This document shows positions 44,931-52,714 of a stretch of DNA of 64,000 nucleotides, one piece after another. Position 1 is the first letter of the stretch. Each line of letters begins with the position of its first letter. Below the pieces are notes generated by a model that did no database searches, was not told the DNA's origin, and was given only the letters and a program-made list of their open reading frames with translations. A program made the position numbers and the translations under genes. The stretch covers positions 1 through 64,000 of the forward strand of contig NZ_JAUSSH010000015.1 in NCBI RefSeq assembly GCF_030812255.1, in the 5' to 3' direction. The stretch is from Paeniglutamicibacter psychrophenolicus. Its GTDB lineage: Bacteria > Actinomycetota > Actinomycetes > Actinomycetales > Micrococcaceae.

Positions 44931-45721
44931 TCAACCCCGTGCTGGCCGGCGCCTTGATGCTGCCGGCCCAAGGCAACCAGTTTGCCGAGATCGTGCAGGA
45001 CGGGTCGCTGATTCTCGCTGTCCCCGTGGCCATCCTGGCGGGCCTCGTTTCTTTCTTGTCGCCTTGCGTGCTGCCACTGGTACCGGGGTACCTGGGTTAC
45101 GTCACCGGCCTTTCCGGCGCCGATCTCGCCGAGCAGAAACGTGGACGGATGGTCGCCGGAATCGGCCTGTTCATCCTCGGATTCACGGTTATCTTCATGC
45201 TCGCCGGCGTGCTCTTTTCACAGATCGCCGGATGGATGATCTACAAGGGTGCGTGGGTTACGCAGCTTTTGGGTCTGGTGGTGATCTTCATGGGCATCGT
45301 CTTCATGGGGAAGTTCTCCTTCATGCAGCGAGAGGCCAAGATACACCGCAAGCCACCGGCGGGTCTTTGGGGGGCTCCGGTCCTGGGTCTGACCTTCGGC
45401 TTGGGATGGGCGCCGTGCATCGGCCCGACGCTGGCCGCTGTGTTGGCGATGAGCTCCGGCGTGGATCCGAATCCGGGCAAGGGCGCCCTGCTGACTTTCT
45501 TCTACTGCATGGGATTGGGACTGCCGTTCCTCTTCATCGCCATGGCAATACGCCGCGGCATGGGAGCCATGCAATTTTTCCGTCGACACCAGTTGGCGAT
45601 CATGCGCTTCGGCGGCGGCATGTTGATTCTTCTGGGAATCCTGATGGCCACTGGCCTGTGGGGTACCTGGGTTACGCAATTGCAGGATTGGTTCACCAAT
45701 GAGATCAGGTTGCCCATCTAA
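44927..45721 (+). CDS. ccdA: Cytochrome c biogenesis protein CcdA
   Basis: 264 residues, six-helix membrane protein passing electrons from cytoplasmic thioredoxin to ResA. The paired transmembrane cysteines are Cys47 (SFLSPCVLPLVPGY) and Cys164 (GLGWAPCIGPTLAA). Begins at a GTG overlapping the resA stop, and its stop overlaps the resB ATG (TAATG). Same order as Rv0526-Rv0529. Confidence 0.95.
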   Translation: MINPVLAGALMLPAQGNQFAEIVQDGSLILAVPVAILAGLVSFLSPCVLPLVPGYLGYVTGLSGADLAEQKRGRMVAGIGLFILGFTVIFMLAGVLFSQIAGWMIYKGAWVTQLLGLVVIFMGIVFMGKFSFMQREAKIHRKPPAGLWGAPVLGLTFGLGWAPCIGPTLAAVLAMSSGVDPNPGKGALLTFFYCMGLGLPFLFIAMAIRRGMGAMQFFRRHQLAIMRFGGGMLILLGILMATGLWGTWVTQLQDWFTNEIRLPI

Positions 45722-47340
45722 TGGCGAAAAATGACATGAAAAAAGACGTAGCGGTCCCGGCCCTGGGACTCGTTGGCATGCTGCGTTGGGCCTGGACCCA
45801 GCTCACCAGCATGAAAACGGCGCTTTTCCTGCTGCTGCTGCTTGCAGTGGCCGCGGTGCCCGGGTCGCTCTTTCCCCAGCGCTCGGTGAATCCGGAGCAG
45901 GTGACCATCTACCTGACCAACAAGCCAACCGCCGGGGAGTGGCTGGACCGCTTCCAGCTTTTCGACGTGTACTCCTCGGTGTGGTTCTCGGCGATCTACA
46001 TGCTGTTGTTCATCTCGCTGATCGGTTGCATCCTGCCGCGCGTGAAAAAGCATGCCAAGGCCCTGCGCACTCCGCCGCCGCGCACCCCCTCAAGACTGAA
46101 CCGGTTGCCGCAAAACGGCACCATCGAGATCCAGTCCGCGTCGGAGTCCGGCCTCAGCGACGCGGAAATCGCCCGGCAGGCCGCCGCGCTCTTGAAGAAG
46201 CGCGGTTATCGTTCCGAAGCCCGTACCGAGGGCCCGACCCCGTCGGCGGGTGCCGAGCGCGGATACATCCGTGAAATCGGCAACCTGCTCTTCCACATTT
46301 CCCTGGTGGGACTCCTGGCCTCGGTGGGCATCGGCGGAGCCTTCGGGTACAACGGGCAACGCGTCCTGGTCGAGGGCGAGACGTTCGTGAACTCGCTGGT
46401 TTCCTACGATTCGTTCAAGCCCGGCACCTGGTTCAAGGAAGACTCCCTGGACCCGTATTCGGTGAAGCTCGACAAGTTCAACATCACCTTCGACCGCGAA
46501 TCGACGACCCACTTCGGCCAGCCGATCGACTTCACTGCCGAGGTCGAAACCCGCCGCAGCCCGGATGCCGAACCCCAGAAGGAAACGATCCGGGTGAACC
46601 ATCCGCTGCGCATCGATGGCGCGGACATGTATCTGGTCGGCAACGGCTATGCACCGGTGGTCACCGTCCGTGACGGCGCCGGAAACGTTGCGTTCAGCGG
46701 ACCGGTGGTGTCGGTGCCCCAGGATGGCATGTACACCTCGCTGATGGTGATCAAGGCCCCCGACGCCAAGCCGGATCAGCTGGGCTTCCAGGGTTTCCTG
46801 CTCCCCACCGCGATGACGGACGAGACGGGGTTCGCGATTTCCGGAGACCCCAACGCCATCAACCCGCAATTGCAGCTGAACTCGTACTACGGAAACCTGG
46901 GACTGGACGACGGCAATCCGCAAAACGTCTACGTTCTTGAAACCGACAACCTGAAAGAACTGAACAACCGAAACCTCGACGCCGGGGGCATCGTGTTGTC
47001 GGCAGGACAGACCTACAAGCTGCCGGACGGCAAGGGGAGCATTTCCTTTGACGGACTCAAGCGCTTTATCGGCGTGGATATCGCCTACGACCCGAGCAAG
47101 CGCCCCGTGGCGATCTTTGCAGCGCTTTCGCTGTTGGGACTGGGCATCTCACTGTTCACTGCCCGACGCCGTGCCTGGGTGAAGGTCAAGACCTCGGTTG
47201 ACGGATCGGGCCGTGAAGAGCGGATAATCGAATACGGATTGCTGGCCCGCGGTGAAGACCACGGACTTGAATCCGAAGCCAAGGAGCTGCGCAAGCTACT
47301 TGAGCAGCAGTGGCCCGCCGTTGAGCGAGCCGGAGTCTAG
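45721..47340 (+). CDS. resB: Cytochrome c biogenesis protein ResB
   Basis: 539 residues. N-terminal membrane helices (SMKTALFLLLLLAVAAVPGSLFPQ with the conserved LxxLA/PGS and QRSVNP stretch), a large extracytoplasmic domain with the ESTTHFGQPIDF strand, and a final helix near PVAIFAALSLLGLGISLF. With CcsB it forms the system II haem-lyase complex. It starts 1 nt inside the ccdA stop. Confidence 0.95.
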   Translation: MAKNDMKKDVAVPALGLVGMLRWAWTQLTSMKTALFLLLLLAVAAVPGSLFPQRSVNPEQVTIYLTNKPTAGEWLDRFQLFDVYSSVWFSAIYMLLFISLIGCILPRVKKHAKALRTPPPRTPSRLNRLPQNGTIEIQSASESGLSDAEIARQAAALLKKRGYRSEARTEGPTPSAGAERGYIREIGNLLFHISLVGLLASVGIGGAFGYNGQRVLVEGETFVNSLVSYDSFKPGTWFKEDSLDPYSVKLDKFNITFDRESTTHFGQPIDFTAEVETRRSPDAEPQKETIRVNHPLRIDGADMYLVGNGYAPVVTVRDGAGNVAFSGPVVSVPQDGMYTSLMVIKAPDAKPDQLGFQGFLLPTAMTDETGFAISGDPNAINPQLQLNSYYGNLGLDDGNPQNVYVLETDNLKELNNRNLDAGGIVLSAGQTYKLPDGKGSISFDGLKRFIGVDIAYDPSKRPVAIFAALSLLGLGISLFTARRRAWVKVKTSVDGSGREERIIEYGLLARGEDHGLESEAKELRKLLEQQWPAVERAGV

Positions 47341-47348
47341 GAGACCGA

Positions 47349-48377
47349 ATGGAAAACAACATGCCCACGATCAACGTGGCCTTGGGTCAGTACAGCGACC
47401 TGTTCATGTTGCTTGCCGCAATTGTCTATGCATCGGCCTTCGTGGCCTTCGCGTGGGATCTTGCGAAGTCAAGCAAGCTCATCCAGGAGATCGACGCCGC
47501 GACGCTTGCATCGGAAAAGAAGGTCCTCGTCGCGGCCGGCGCCGTGGGAACACCGCCCTCAAGTGGCGCGGAAGACGAGCTGGTCAACGACTCCATGAGC
47601 TACACGGCCAGCTCCGCCAAGCGCATGGCGGCCAAGATTGCTGTCTCCCTGACCTGGCTTGGCGTGCTGTTGCAGGGCTTTGCCGTGGTCGCCCGCGGCA
47701 TTGCTGCCGGCCGCGTGCCGTGGGGCAACATGTACGAGTTCCTGTCCACCGGTTCCTTCCTGGTGGCCCTCGTGTTCTCGCTCGTGTTGCTGAAGAAGGA
47801 CCTGCGCTTCATGGGCACCTTCGTCATCGGCCTTGTCACCGTGATGCTGTGTGGAGCCACCATGGGCTTCCCGACACCGGTCGCACACCTGGTGCCCGCC
47901 CTGCAGAGCTACTGGCTGATCATTCATGTGTCCATTGCCGTGCTGGCCTCGTCGTTGTTCACCATCACCTTCGCGATGAACGTGCTCCAGCTGGTCCAGC
48001 ACTCGCGAATGGATTCCCTGGCCGCGGGCAAGCCGGACAAGATGCCGTTCATGAGGCTGGTCCCCGGTGCCGCTCCCTTGGAAAACTTCGCCTACCGCAT
48101 CAACGCGGTGGCCTTCGTGATGTGGACCTTCACCGTGATGGCCGGAGCGATCTGGGCCGAAGCCGCCTGGGGCCGTTACTGGGGCTGGGACACCAAGGAA
48201 GTGTGGAGCTTCGTGATCTGGGTTGTCTACGCCGGTTACCTGCATGCCCGCGCCACCGGCGGCTGGACAGGTGCCCGCTCGGCCTGGCTGAGCATCATCG
48301 GCTACCTGTGCATCGTCTTCAACTTCACAGTCGTGAACATCTACTTCAACGGACTGCACTCCTACGCGGGCCTGTAA
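47349..48377 (+). CDS. ccsB: c-type cytochrome biogenesis protein CcsB
   Basis: 342 residues, multipass haem-handling protein of system II. The tryptophan-rich WWD signature lies at residues ~274-291 (WGRYWGWDTKEVWSFVIW) flanked by conserved histidines (His193, His299). GGAG precedes the ATG. Last gene of the operon, followed by a hairpin terminator. Confidence 0.95.
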   Translation: MENNMPTINVALGQYSDLFMLLAAIVYASAFVAFAWDLAKSSKLIQEIDAATLASEKKVLVAAGAVGTPPSSGAEDELVNDSMSYTASSAKRMAAKIAVSLTWLGVLLQGFAVVARGIAAGRVPWGNMYEFLSTGSFLVALVFSLVLLKKDLRFMGTFVIGLVTVMLCGATMGFPTPVAHLVPALQSYWLIIHVSIAVLASSLFTITFAMNVLQLVQHSRMDSLAAGKPDKMPFMRLVPGAAPLENFAYRINAVAFVMWTFTVMAGAIWAEAAWGRYWGWDTKEVWSFVIWVVYAGYLHARATGGWTGARSAWLSIIGYLCIVFNFTVVNIYFNGLHSYAGL

Positions 48378-48396
48378 AGACCCCACGCTGCACCTG

Positions 48397-48432
48397 GTGG
48401 CCCCATTCCCGCATTTGCGGGCGCGGGGCCAC
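48397..48432 (+). terminator. Terminator of the ccs operon
   Basis: GTGGCCCC/GGGGCCAC outer stem with an inner CCCGC-ATTT-GCGGG hairpin, 20 bp after the ccsB stop. Confidence 0.7.
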
Positions 48433-49181
48433 TGCCGCGTTAACAGGTCCCTCGAGGGTCCGTTGGCGGCCTTGGGCCGAACGGAAACAGCCGCCTTCCG
48501 CCGGAACCGGGCGGCGAAGGCCAGACCTGTCTGCAGGGGAACGGGTGCGGCCGCATGCGTTCGGGCGGCCTTCCCGGCTAGGTCCATTCCCAGGTTGCGG
48601 TCCGCTTTGGTCTATTTGAGTGCCGGTCAGAACCACGAAGCCACCGACGATGCGGCGCCTGAGTGGACTACTTGAATTTGCCAAGCCGGGACCACGGCAG
48701 TATCTGCGAGGGGTCCAAGGCTAAACGGCCGCGGATGCCGTCCTTTCTGCCGAGTCGAACAACGGCGAGGGCTTCGACGGGCAAGGCAACGAGCATGACG
48801 GCAGTTCGGTGCGCTGGGAAGGCATTATCGTCACGTCCCCCAACTTGACCGGCGTGCCAAGGGCACACGAACCGATCTGGGACGCAGCATTGGAGGAAGC
48901 CGGCTGTTCGATATCAGTGCCCCTTGGCCCCCCTATGGCAATGACCACCTCGGAAGGAAGCCAGTTTGCCTCCGGCGTCCGTGCGAATCGCAAGAAGGCA
49001 GCGGCATTCAATGGTGATCGACCTCACAACCAAAAGTGCATGAATATCGTGCGTTTCGACTCAAATAACAGGAATGATCCATCGATTTCTGCCGAAAACT
49101 GCCGTGATTCCGATGAAACTCGCTGGATTCACCACCCGATTAGGTCGACGGGCAAAGCGCTGTTATTGTTGTATCTACCGA
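48433..49181. other. Gene-poor region upstream of the initiator tRNA
   Basis: About 750 bp without a recognisable gene on either strand. Short ORFs of up to 131 codons exist on both strands, but they have no family features, repeats or convincing starts. The last 200 bp are noticeably less GC-rich and should contain the tRNA promoter. It could be remnant DNA. Confidence 0.6.
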
Positions 49182-49255
<74 letters not shown>

Positions 49256-49261
49256 CAAAGA

Positions 49262-49299
49262 AAGAAGCTCTTGTCCCAGACCCGGGGCAAGGGCTTCTT
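49262..49299 (+). terminator. Terminator after tRNA-fMet
   Basis: AAGAAGCTCTTGTCCC pairs with GGGGCAAGGGCTTCTT (16 bp, two G-T pairs), followed by a weak T-rich stretch. Confidence 0.75.
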
Positions 49300-49790
49300 G
49301 CATTTCCGGGGCAAACGGGGCCACCCGCCTGATGCCTCGGACTCCGGCGCCTGCCGAGCGAGCGCGGCCATACACTTCCGTATCCGCCTCGCGGCCCGAC
49401 GGCACAGCGGAAGCCGGGATGGCGACCCCAGGAAACGGAGCGGCGCTCCGGGACAAATCAAGAACATCTTGCTCAAAATCAATTCTCGATGTTAGGCTCG
49501 GCATTTGTCGGTCATTGACTGTGATCGACTCAATCTAGATCCCGATCCATGGAAAACGTCCTGAACTGAAGGGAAAGATCCGTGCTGAATCCGCAAATGA
49601 CTCACACAAGCGCTCTTTCCCTGCGCGTATTCAATCGCCAGTGCAAGCAAGAACCAGGCCGTCGGTTGCCCCGCGCATAGACTTCTGCACGCCAGCAGCA
49701 AGCCAAGCCCCGCAACCACACAATGGTTCGGGGTTACTTTTTTGGATCCGATCGTTTCCCCGAACCTTTCTAGCTTTGCCGTGAATTTCC
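49300..49790. other. Intergenic region between tRNA-fMet and rtcB
   Basis: 490 bp without a recognised protein gene. It ends in a hairpin with a T tract (49707-49743) that faces the plus strand just before rtcB, which suggests either an unrecognised small transcript or leader attenuation. Short minus-strand ORFs lack family features. Confidence 0.5.
49707..49743 (+). terminator. Hairpin plus T-tract just upstream of rtcB
   Basis: CCCCG-c-AACCA pairs with TGGTT-CGGGG (one bulged C, CACAA loop), followed within 4 nt by T6. It ends 47 bp before the rtcB ATG. It could end an unidentified transcript from 49300-49700 or attenuate rtcB. Confidence 0.6.
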
Positions 49791-50990
49791 ATGGCAAGGA
49801 AAACAACACCAGAAAGTGAAATCGTGGAGACCATCAATAGCCGGCTCAAGAACTGGGCTTCCATCCTGGATGAGAAAACCCGTGAGCAGGCCATCACCGC
49901 CTCGAAGATGGCATTCATCTTCCCCCACCTCGCCTTGATGCCCGATGCCCACCTTGGCAAGGGAGCAACCGTAGGATCCGTCATCCCCACCCTGGGAGCC
50001 ATCATTCCCGCGGCGGTCGGGGTGGACATCGGGTGCGGCATGATTGCCGTGAAGACCCAGTACACCGCACGCCAGCTGCCCAAGGACCGCAAGGCGCTGC
50101 GTGAGGACATCGAGCGCGCCATTCCGCTCTCGGCTGGCAAGTACAACCGAAAGGTCGTCGCCACCGCGGTGCCACGCATCGCCGAGCTCAAGGACCTCGC
50201 GCAGCGTGCAGGCTTCGATCCGGGAAACTACGCGGGAAACTGGGAACTGCAGCTGGGGTCGCTGGGCTCGGGAAACCACTTCATTGAGGTCTCACTGGAC
50301 GAGGACGACAACGTGTGGCTGTTCCTGCACTCGGGCTCCCGCGGGGTCGGGAACCGGATCGCCACCAAACACATCAAGGTGGCCCAGCAGGTTGCCAAGA
50401 AGTATTGGATCGAACTTCCCGACCCCGACCTTGCCTACTTGGTGGAGGGCACCGAGGAGTTCGATGCATACATCCGGGAGCTGAAGTGGGCGCAGCATTT
50501 CGCCCTGCTCAACCGCGAGGAAATGATGGACCGGGTCATTCGCCAGTTCAGCGAATGGGTTGGGGGAGAAGTGCGGGAAATCGAGCGGATCAACTGCCAC
50601 CACAACTTCACCGAGAAGGAAACGCACTTCGGCAAGTCGGTGTGGCTCTCGCGCAAGGGGGCCATCCGGGCCCGCGAGGGGGATCCGGGTCTGATCCCCG
50701 GGTCCATGGGCACCGCATCCTACGTGGTCGTCGGCAAGGGCAACAAAGTGGCGCTGGATTCCTCGCCGCACGGTGCCGGCCGGGAATACTCGCGATCGGC
50801 AGCCCGCAAGACCTTCAGCGTCGATCAGCTGCGGGAAGCGATGAAGGGGATCGAATACCGCGACACCGACGCCTTCATCGATGAGATCCCCGGTGCCTAC
50901 AAGCCGATTGACCGGGTCATGGAGGATGCTGCCGGCCTGGTGGAGGTGAGGCACAAGCTGCGCCAGATCATCAACGTCAAGGGGGATTAA
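49791..50990 (+). CDS. rtcB: RtcB-family RNA ligase/tRNA-splicing ligase
   Basis: 399 residues. Joins RNA 2',3'-cyclic phosphate (or 3'-phosphate) to 5'-OH using GTP and Mn2+; in bacteria it is tied to RNA repair. Metal and nucleotide motifs: PDAHLGKG (52-59), VDIGCGM with Cys82, LGSLGSGNHFIE with His163, LHSGSRG with His180, INCHHNF, and the guanylylated His327 in SPHGAGREYSR. The C-terminus ends INVKGD as usual. No RtcA or RtcR is encoded nearby. The ATG follows a T-tract hairpin by ~50 bp. Confidence 0.94.
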   Translation: MARKTTPESEIVETINSRLKNWASILDEKTREQAITASKMAFIFPHLALMPDAHLGKGATVGSVIPTLGAIIPAAVGVDIGCGMIAVKTQYTARQLPKDRKALREDIERAIPLSAGKYNRKVVATAVPRIAELKDLAQRAGFDPGNYAGNWELQLGSLGSGNHFIEVSLDEDDNVWLFLHSGSRGVGNRIATKHIKVAQQVAKKYWIELPDPDLAYLVEGTEEFDAYIRELKWAQHFALLNREEMMDRVIRQFSEWVGGEVREIERINCHHNFTEKETHFGKSVWLSRKGAIRAREGDPGLIPGSMGTASYVVVGKGNKVALDSSPHGAGREYSRSAARKTFSVDQLREAMKGIEYRDTDAFIDEIPGAYKPIDRVMEDAAGLVEVRHKLRQIINVKGD

Positions 50991-50993
50991 GCA

Positions 50994-51034
50994 GATGGGT
51001 GGTGGCCCAAGGAAGACTTGGTCCACCACCCATC
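50994..51034. terminator. Terminator after rtcB
   Basis: GATGGGTGGTGG/CCACCACCCATC with an inner CCAAG/CTTGG past one mismatch, directly after the rtcB stop and before the convergent PLDc_N gene. Confidence 0.8.
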
Positions 51035-51059
51035 CGGCGTTTCGAGGTCGAGGAAGTGA

Positions 51060-51476
51060 CTACGGCGTGTGCCGCGGGGTTTCCTCGGTGGGGTTTCCGC
51101 CTTCATCCCGCGGTTTGCCCTCTTCGCGTAGCTTGCGTTCGCGGGCTTCGAGTTCGGCCTCCTTGCGGCGCAGTTCGTCCTCGCGGGCCTTGTTGCGGCG
51201 CTGCGTTTCCAGGTTGCGGAGGAATTCCGGGTCGTCGTCCGGTGCACCGGTGGCAGACCTGTTGGCCTGGGTGGGCTGCGCGTAGGTGCTGGAGGACGGG
51301 CGGCCCAACCAGAACCACAATCCTGCTCCGATCAGTGGAAGCAGGACGATTGCCGCCACCCAACCTGCCTTGGGCAGCGAACGCACATCACTCGGACGCG
51401 TACGCACGCATTCGATCAAGGCATAGATGGTTACTGCGAGTGCAACCAACGCCATAAAAATAAAGTTCCTGACCAT
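51060..51476 (-). CDS. PLDc_N-domain membrane protein
   Basis: 138 residues. Two N-terminal membrane helices (FIFMALVALAVTIYALIECV and GWVAAIVLLPLIGAGLWFWLG) form the phospholipase D N-terminal-like domain. A charged coiled-coil-like tail follows (FLRNLETQRRNKAREDELRRKEAELEARERKL). Function unknown; common in actinobacteria near DUF4229 and men genes. The ATG is 6 nt from TAGACT. Confidence 0.85.
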   Translation of the reverse strand: MVRNFIFMALVALAVTIYALIECVRTRPSDVRSLPKAGWVAAIVLLPLIGAGLWFWLGRPSSSTYAQPTQANRSATGAPDDDPEFLRNLETQRRNKAREDELRRKEAELEARERKLREEGKPRDEGGNPTEETPRHTP

Positions 51477-51482
51477 GCCTAC

Positions 51483-51488
51483 AGTCTA
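51483..51488 (-). promoter_or_regulatory. Leaderless -10 element of the PLDc_N gene
   Basis: TAGACT on the minus strand, 6 nt before the ATG at 51476. The identical hexamer serves the divergent DUF4229 gene. Confidence 0.55.
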
Positions 51489-51516
51489 GTGAATTTATCT
51501 GTGTTCTGGCTGCGTC

Positions 51517-51522
51517 TAGACT
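51517..51522 (+). promoter_or_regulatory. -10 element of the DUF4229 gene
   Basis: TAGACT, 6 nt before the GTG at 51529. The 6 nt read GGAGGG, so a Shine-Dalgarno reading is possible if transcription starts further upstream. Confidence 0.45.
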
Positions 51523-51528
51523 GGAGGG

Positions 51529-51798
51529 GTGCAGTTCTTCAAGTACACCGTGATCCGGTTAGCCCTTTTCTTCGTAGTTTTCCTTCCACTGGTCTTCCTT
51601 TTGCAGTGGCCGTTGTACACGGCCGGCCTCATCGCACTGGTGATCGCCTTTGCGCTGAGCTACCTGTTCCTGAACAAGATGCGCCTGGCGGCAAACGCCG
51701 ATGTGCAGAAAATGTTCAACGCACGGGGACCCAAGAAGACCAGGCACGACCTGGAAGACGAGGAAGCCGAAGACCGCTTCCTTGACAACGGACAGTAA
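51529..51798 (+). CDS. DUF4229 domain-containing small membrane protein
   Basis: 89 residues with two membrane helices (VIRLALFFVVFLPLVFLLQWPLY and LIALVIAFALSYLFLN) and an acidic/basic cytoplasmic tail. Recognised as DUF4229, an actinobacterial family usually found next to menaquinone genes. GTG start. Here it is separated from menA by a lactate-utilisation block. Confidence 0.85.
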   Translation: MQFFKYTVIRLALFFVVFLPLVFLLQWPLYTAGLIALVIAFALSYLFLNKMRLAANADVQKMFNARGPKKTRHDLEDEEAEDRFLDNGQ

Positions 51799-51814
51799 AC
51801 TTCGCATCCATGCG

Positions 51815-51867
51815 GCCGAGGGGCTGCGCAATGTACGCAAGGGCGTGCAGGGCGCAGCCCCTCTGGC
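51815..51867. terminator. Bidirectional terminator between DUF4229 and gntR
   Basis: GAGGGGCTGCGC pairs with GCGCAGCCCCTC (12 bp perfect), with a small inner hairpin in the loop, between convergent genes. Confidence 0.75.
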
Positions 51868-51890
51868 TTTAAGCGGAGATGGGCCGTTGG

Positions 51891-52556
51891 TCAGGAACGG
51901 TGTCCCGCGTTCCCTTCGAGTTCGGCCGCCAGCAATTCCCTGGCGTGGGCCAGGTGCCCATCGAGTGCCCCGGCCGCGCCTTCCGGGTCCCCGGCCGCAA
52001 TCCGTTCCAGGATGGTGGCGTGCTCGCTGGCGATCTGGGCGGAATCGAGCAATTCCAGCGACTGCACACGAGTCATGCAGAGCCGGACTTCGCCCAGCAG
52101 CGAGCGATACATTGCGCTGGTCCGCTGGTTGCCCATCGCGTCAACCAAGGCCGTGTGGAAGTCCATGTCCGGGTCGATGATTGCCGTCGCCGCCTGCGAA
52201 AGCCGGGCCTCGATTTCGGTGTTCGCCCTGCGCGCGGCTTCCGGGACGGTGGCAGTCCTGGCCAGGCGCCGGACCACCTCGGATTCCAGGAACGCCCGCG
52301 CGAAATAGATGTCCCGGACCGATTCGGCCCCCAGTGTTTTCACCCTTGCCGTCTTGTGGGCTCCGCGCTCCAGCAGGGAATCCGCCACCAGTCGTTCGAT
52401 GGCGGCCTTGGCCGTTGGGCGGGCGACGTCATAGGATGCCGCCAGCTCCGCCTCGGTCAATGGCGTTCCCTGCACGAGGTCGCCAGCGTAGATTCGTCGG
52501 CGCAGATCCCCGGCGATGGCATCAATGATGGAAAGCGCGGAGACGCGTTGGCTCAT
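51891..52556 (-). CDS. GntR-family FCD-domain regulator, LldR-like
   Basis: 221 residues from the ATG at 52556. N-terminal winged helix (DLRRRIYAGDLVQGTPLTEAELAASYDVARPTAKAAIERLVADSLL) and an all-helical FCD ligand-binding domain with the metal-site pattern DMDFHTALVDAMGN...EHATILERIAAGD...GHLAHAREL. It is divergent from the FAD/Fe-S dehydrogenase, and a TNGTNNNACNA operator lies between them, so it probably represses that gene and responds to lactate or a related acid. A longer in-frame start at 52634 would run into the operator. Confidence 0.88.
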   Translation of the reverse strand: MSQRVSALSIIDAIAGDLRRRIYAGDLVQGTPLTEAELAASYDVARPTAKAAIERLVADSLLERGAHKTARVKTLGAESVRDIYFARAFLESEVVRRLARTATVPEAARRANTEIEARLSQAATAIIDPDMDFHTALVDAMGNQRTSAMYRSLLGEVRLCMTRVQSLELLDSAQIASEHATILERIAAGDPEGAAGALDGHLAHARELLAAELEGNAGHRS

Positions 52557-52630
52557 GAAGACGGGATCCTTTGACTGGCGGGCAACAGGGACAACAATCG
52601 TGACAGATTTTGCCGGAGAGAGCTTGATGC

Positions 52631-52651
52631 ACAAGTGTACTTGTTAGACAA
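52631..52651. promoter_or_regulatory. Candidate LldR/FadR-type operator
   Basis: TTGTTAGACAA (52641-52651) matches the FCD-type GntR consensus TNGT-N3-ACNA exactly and is overlapped by a second dyad, ACAAGTGTACTTGT (52631-52644). Lies between the divergent gntR and dehydrogenase genes. Confidence 0.6.
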
Positions 52652-52702
52652 TCGTAGGGTTGGTGGCTTGGACACTCAAGACCCCTTGCACGCCCGACGG
52701 AG

Positions 52703-52708
52703 TATTCT
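52703..52708 (+). promoter_or_regulatory. Leaderless -10 element of the dehydrogenase gene
   Basis: TATTCT, 6 nt before the ATG at 52715 and ~50 bp downstream of the operator candidate. Confidence 0.55.
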
Positions 52709-52714
52709 CACCTG

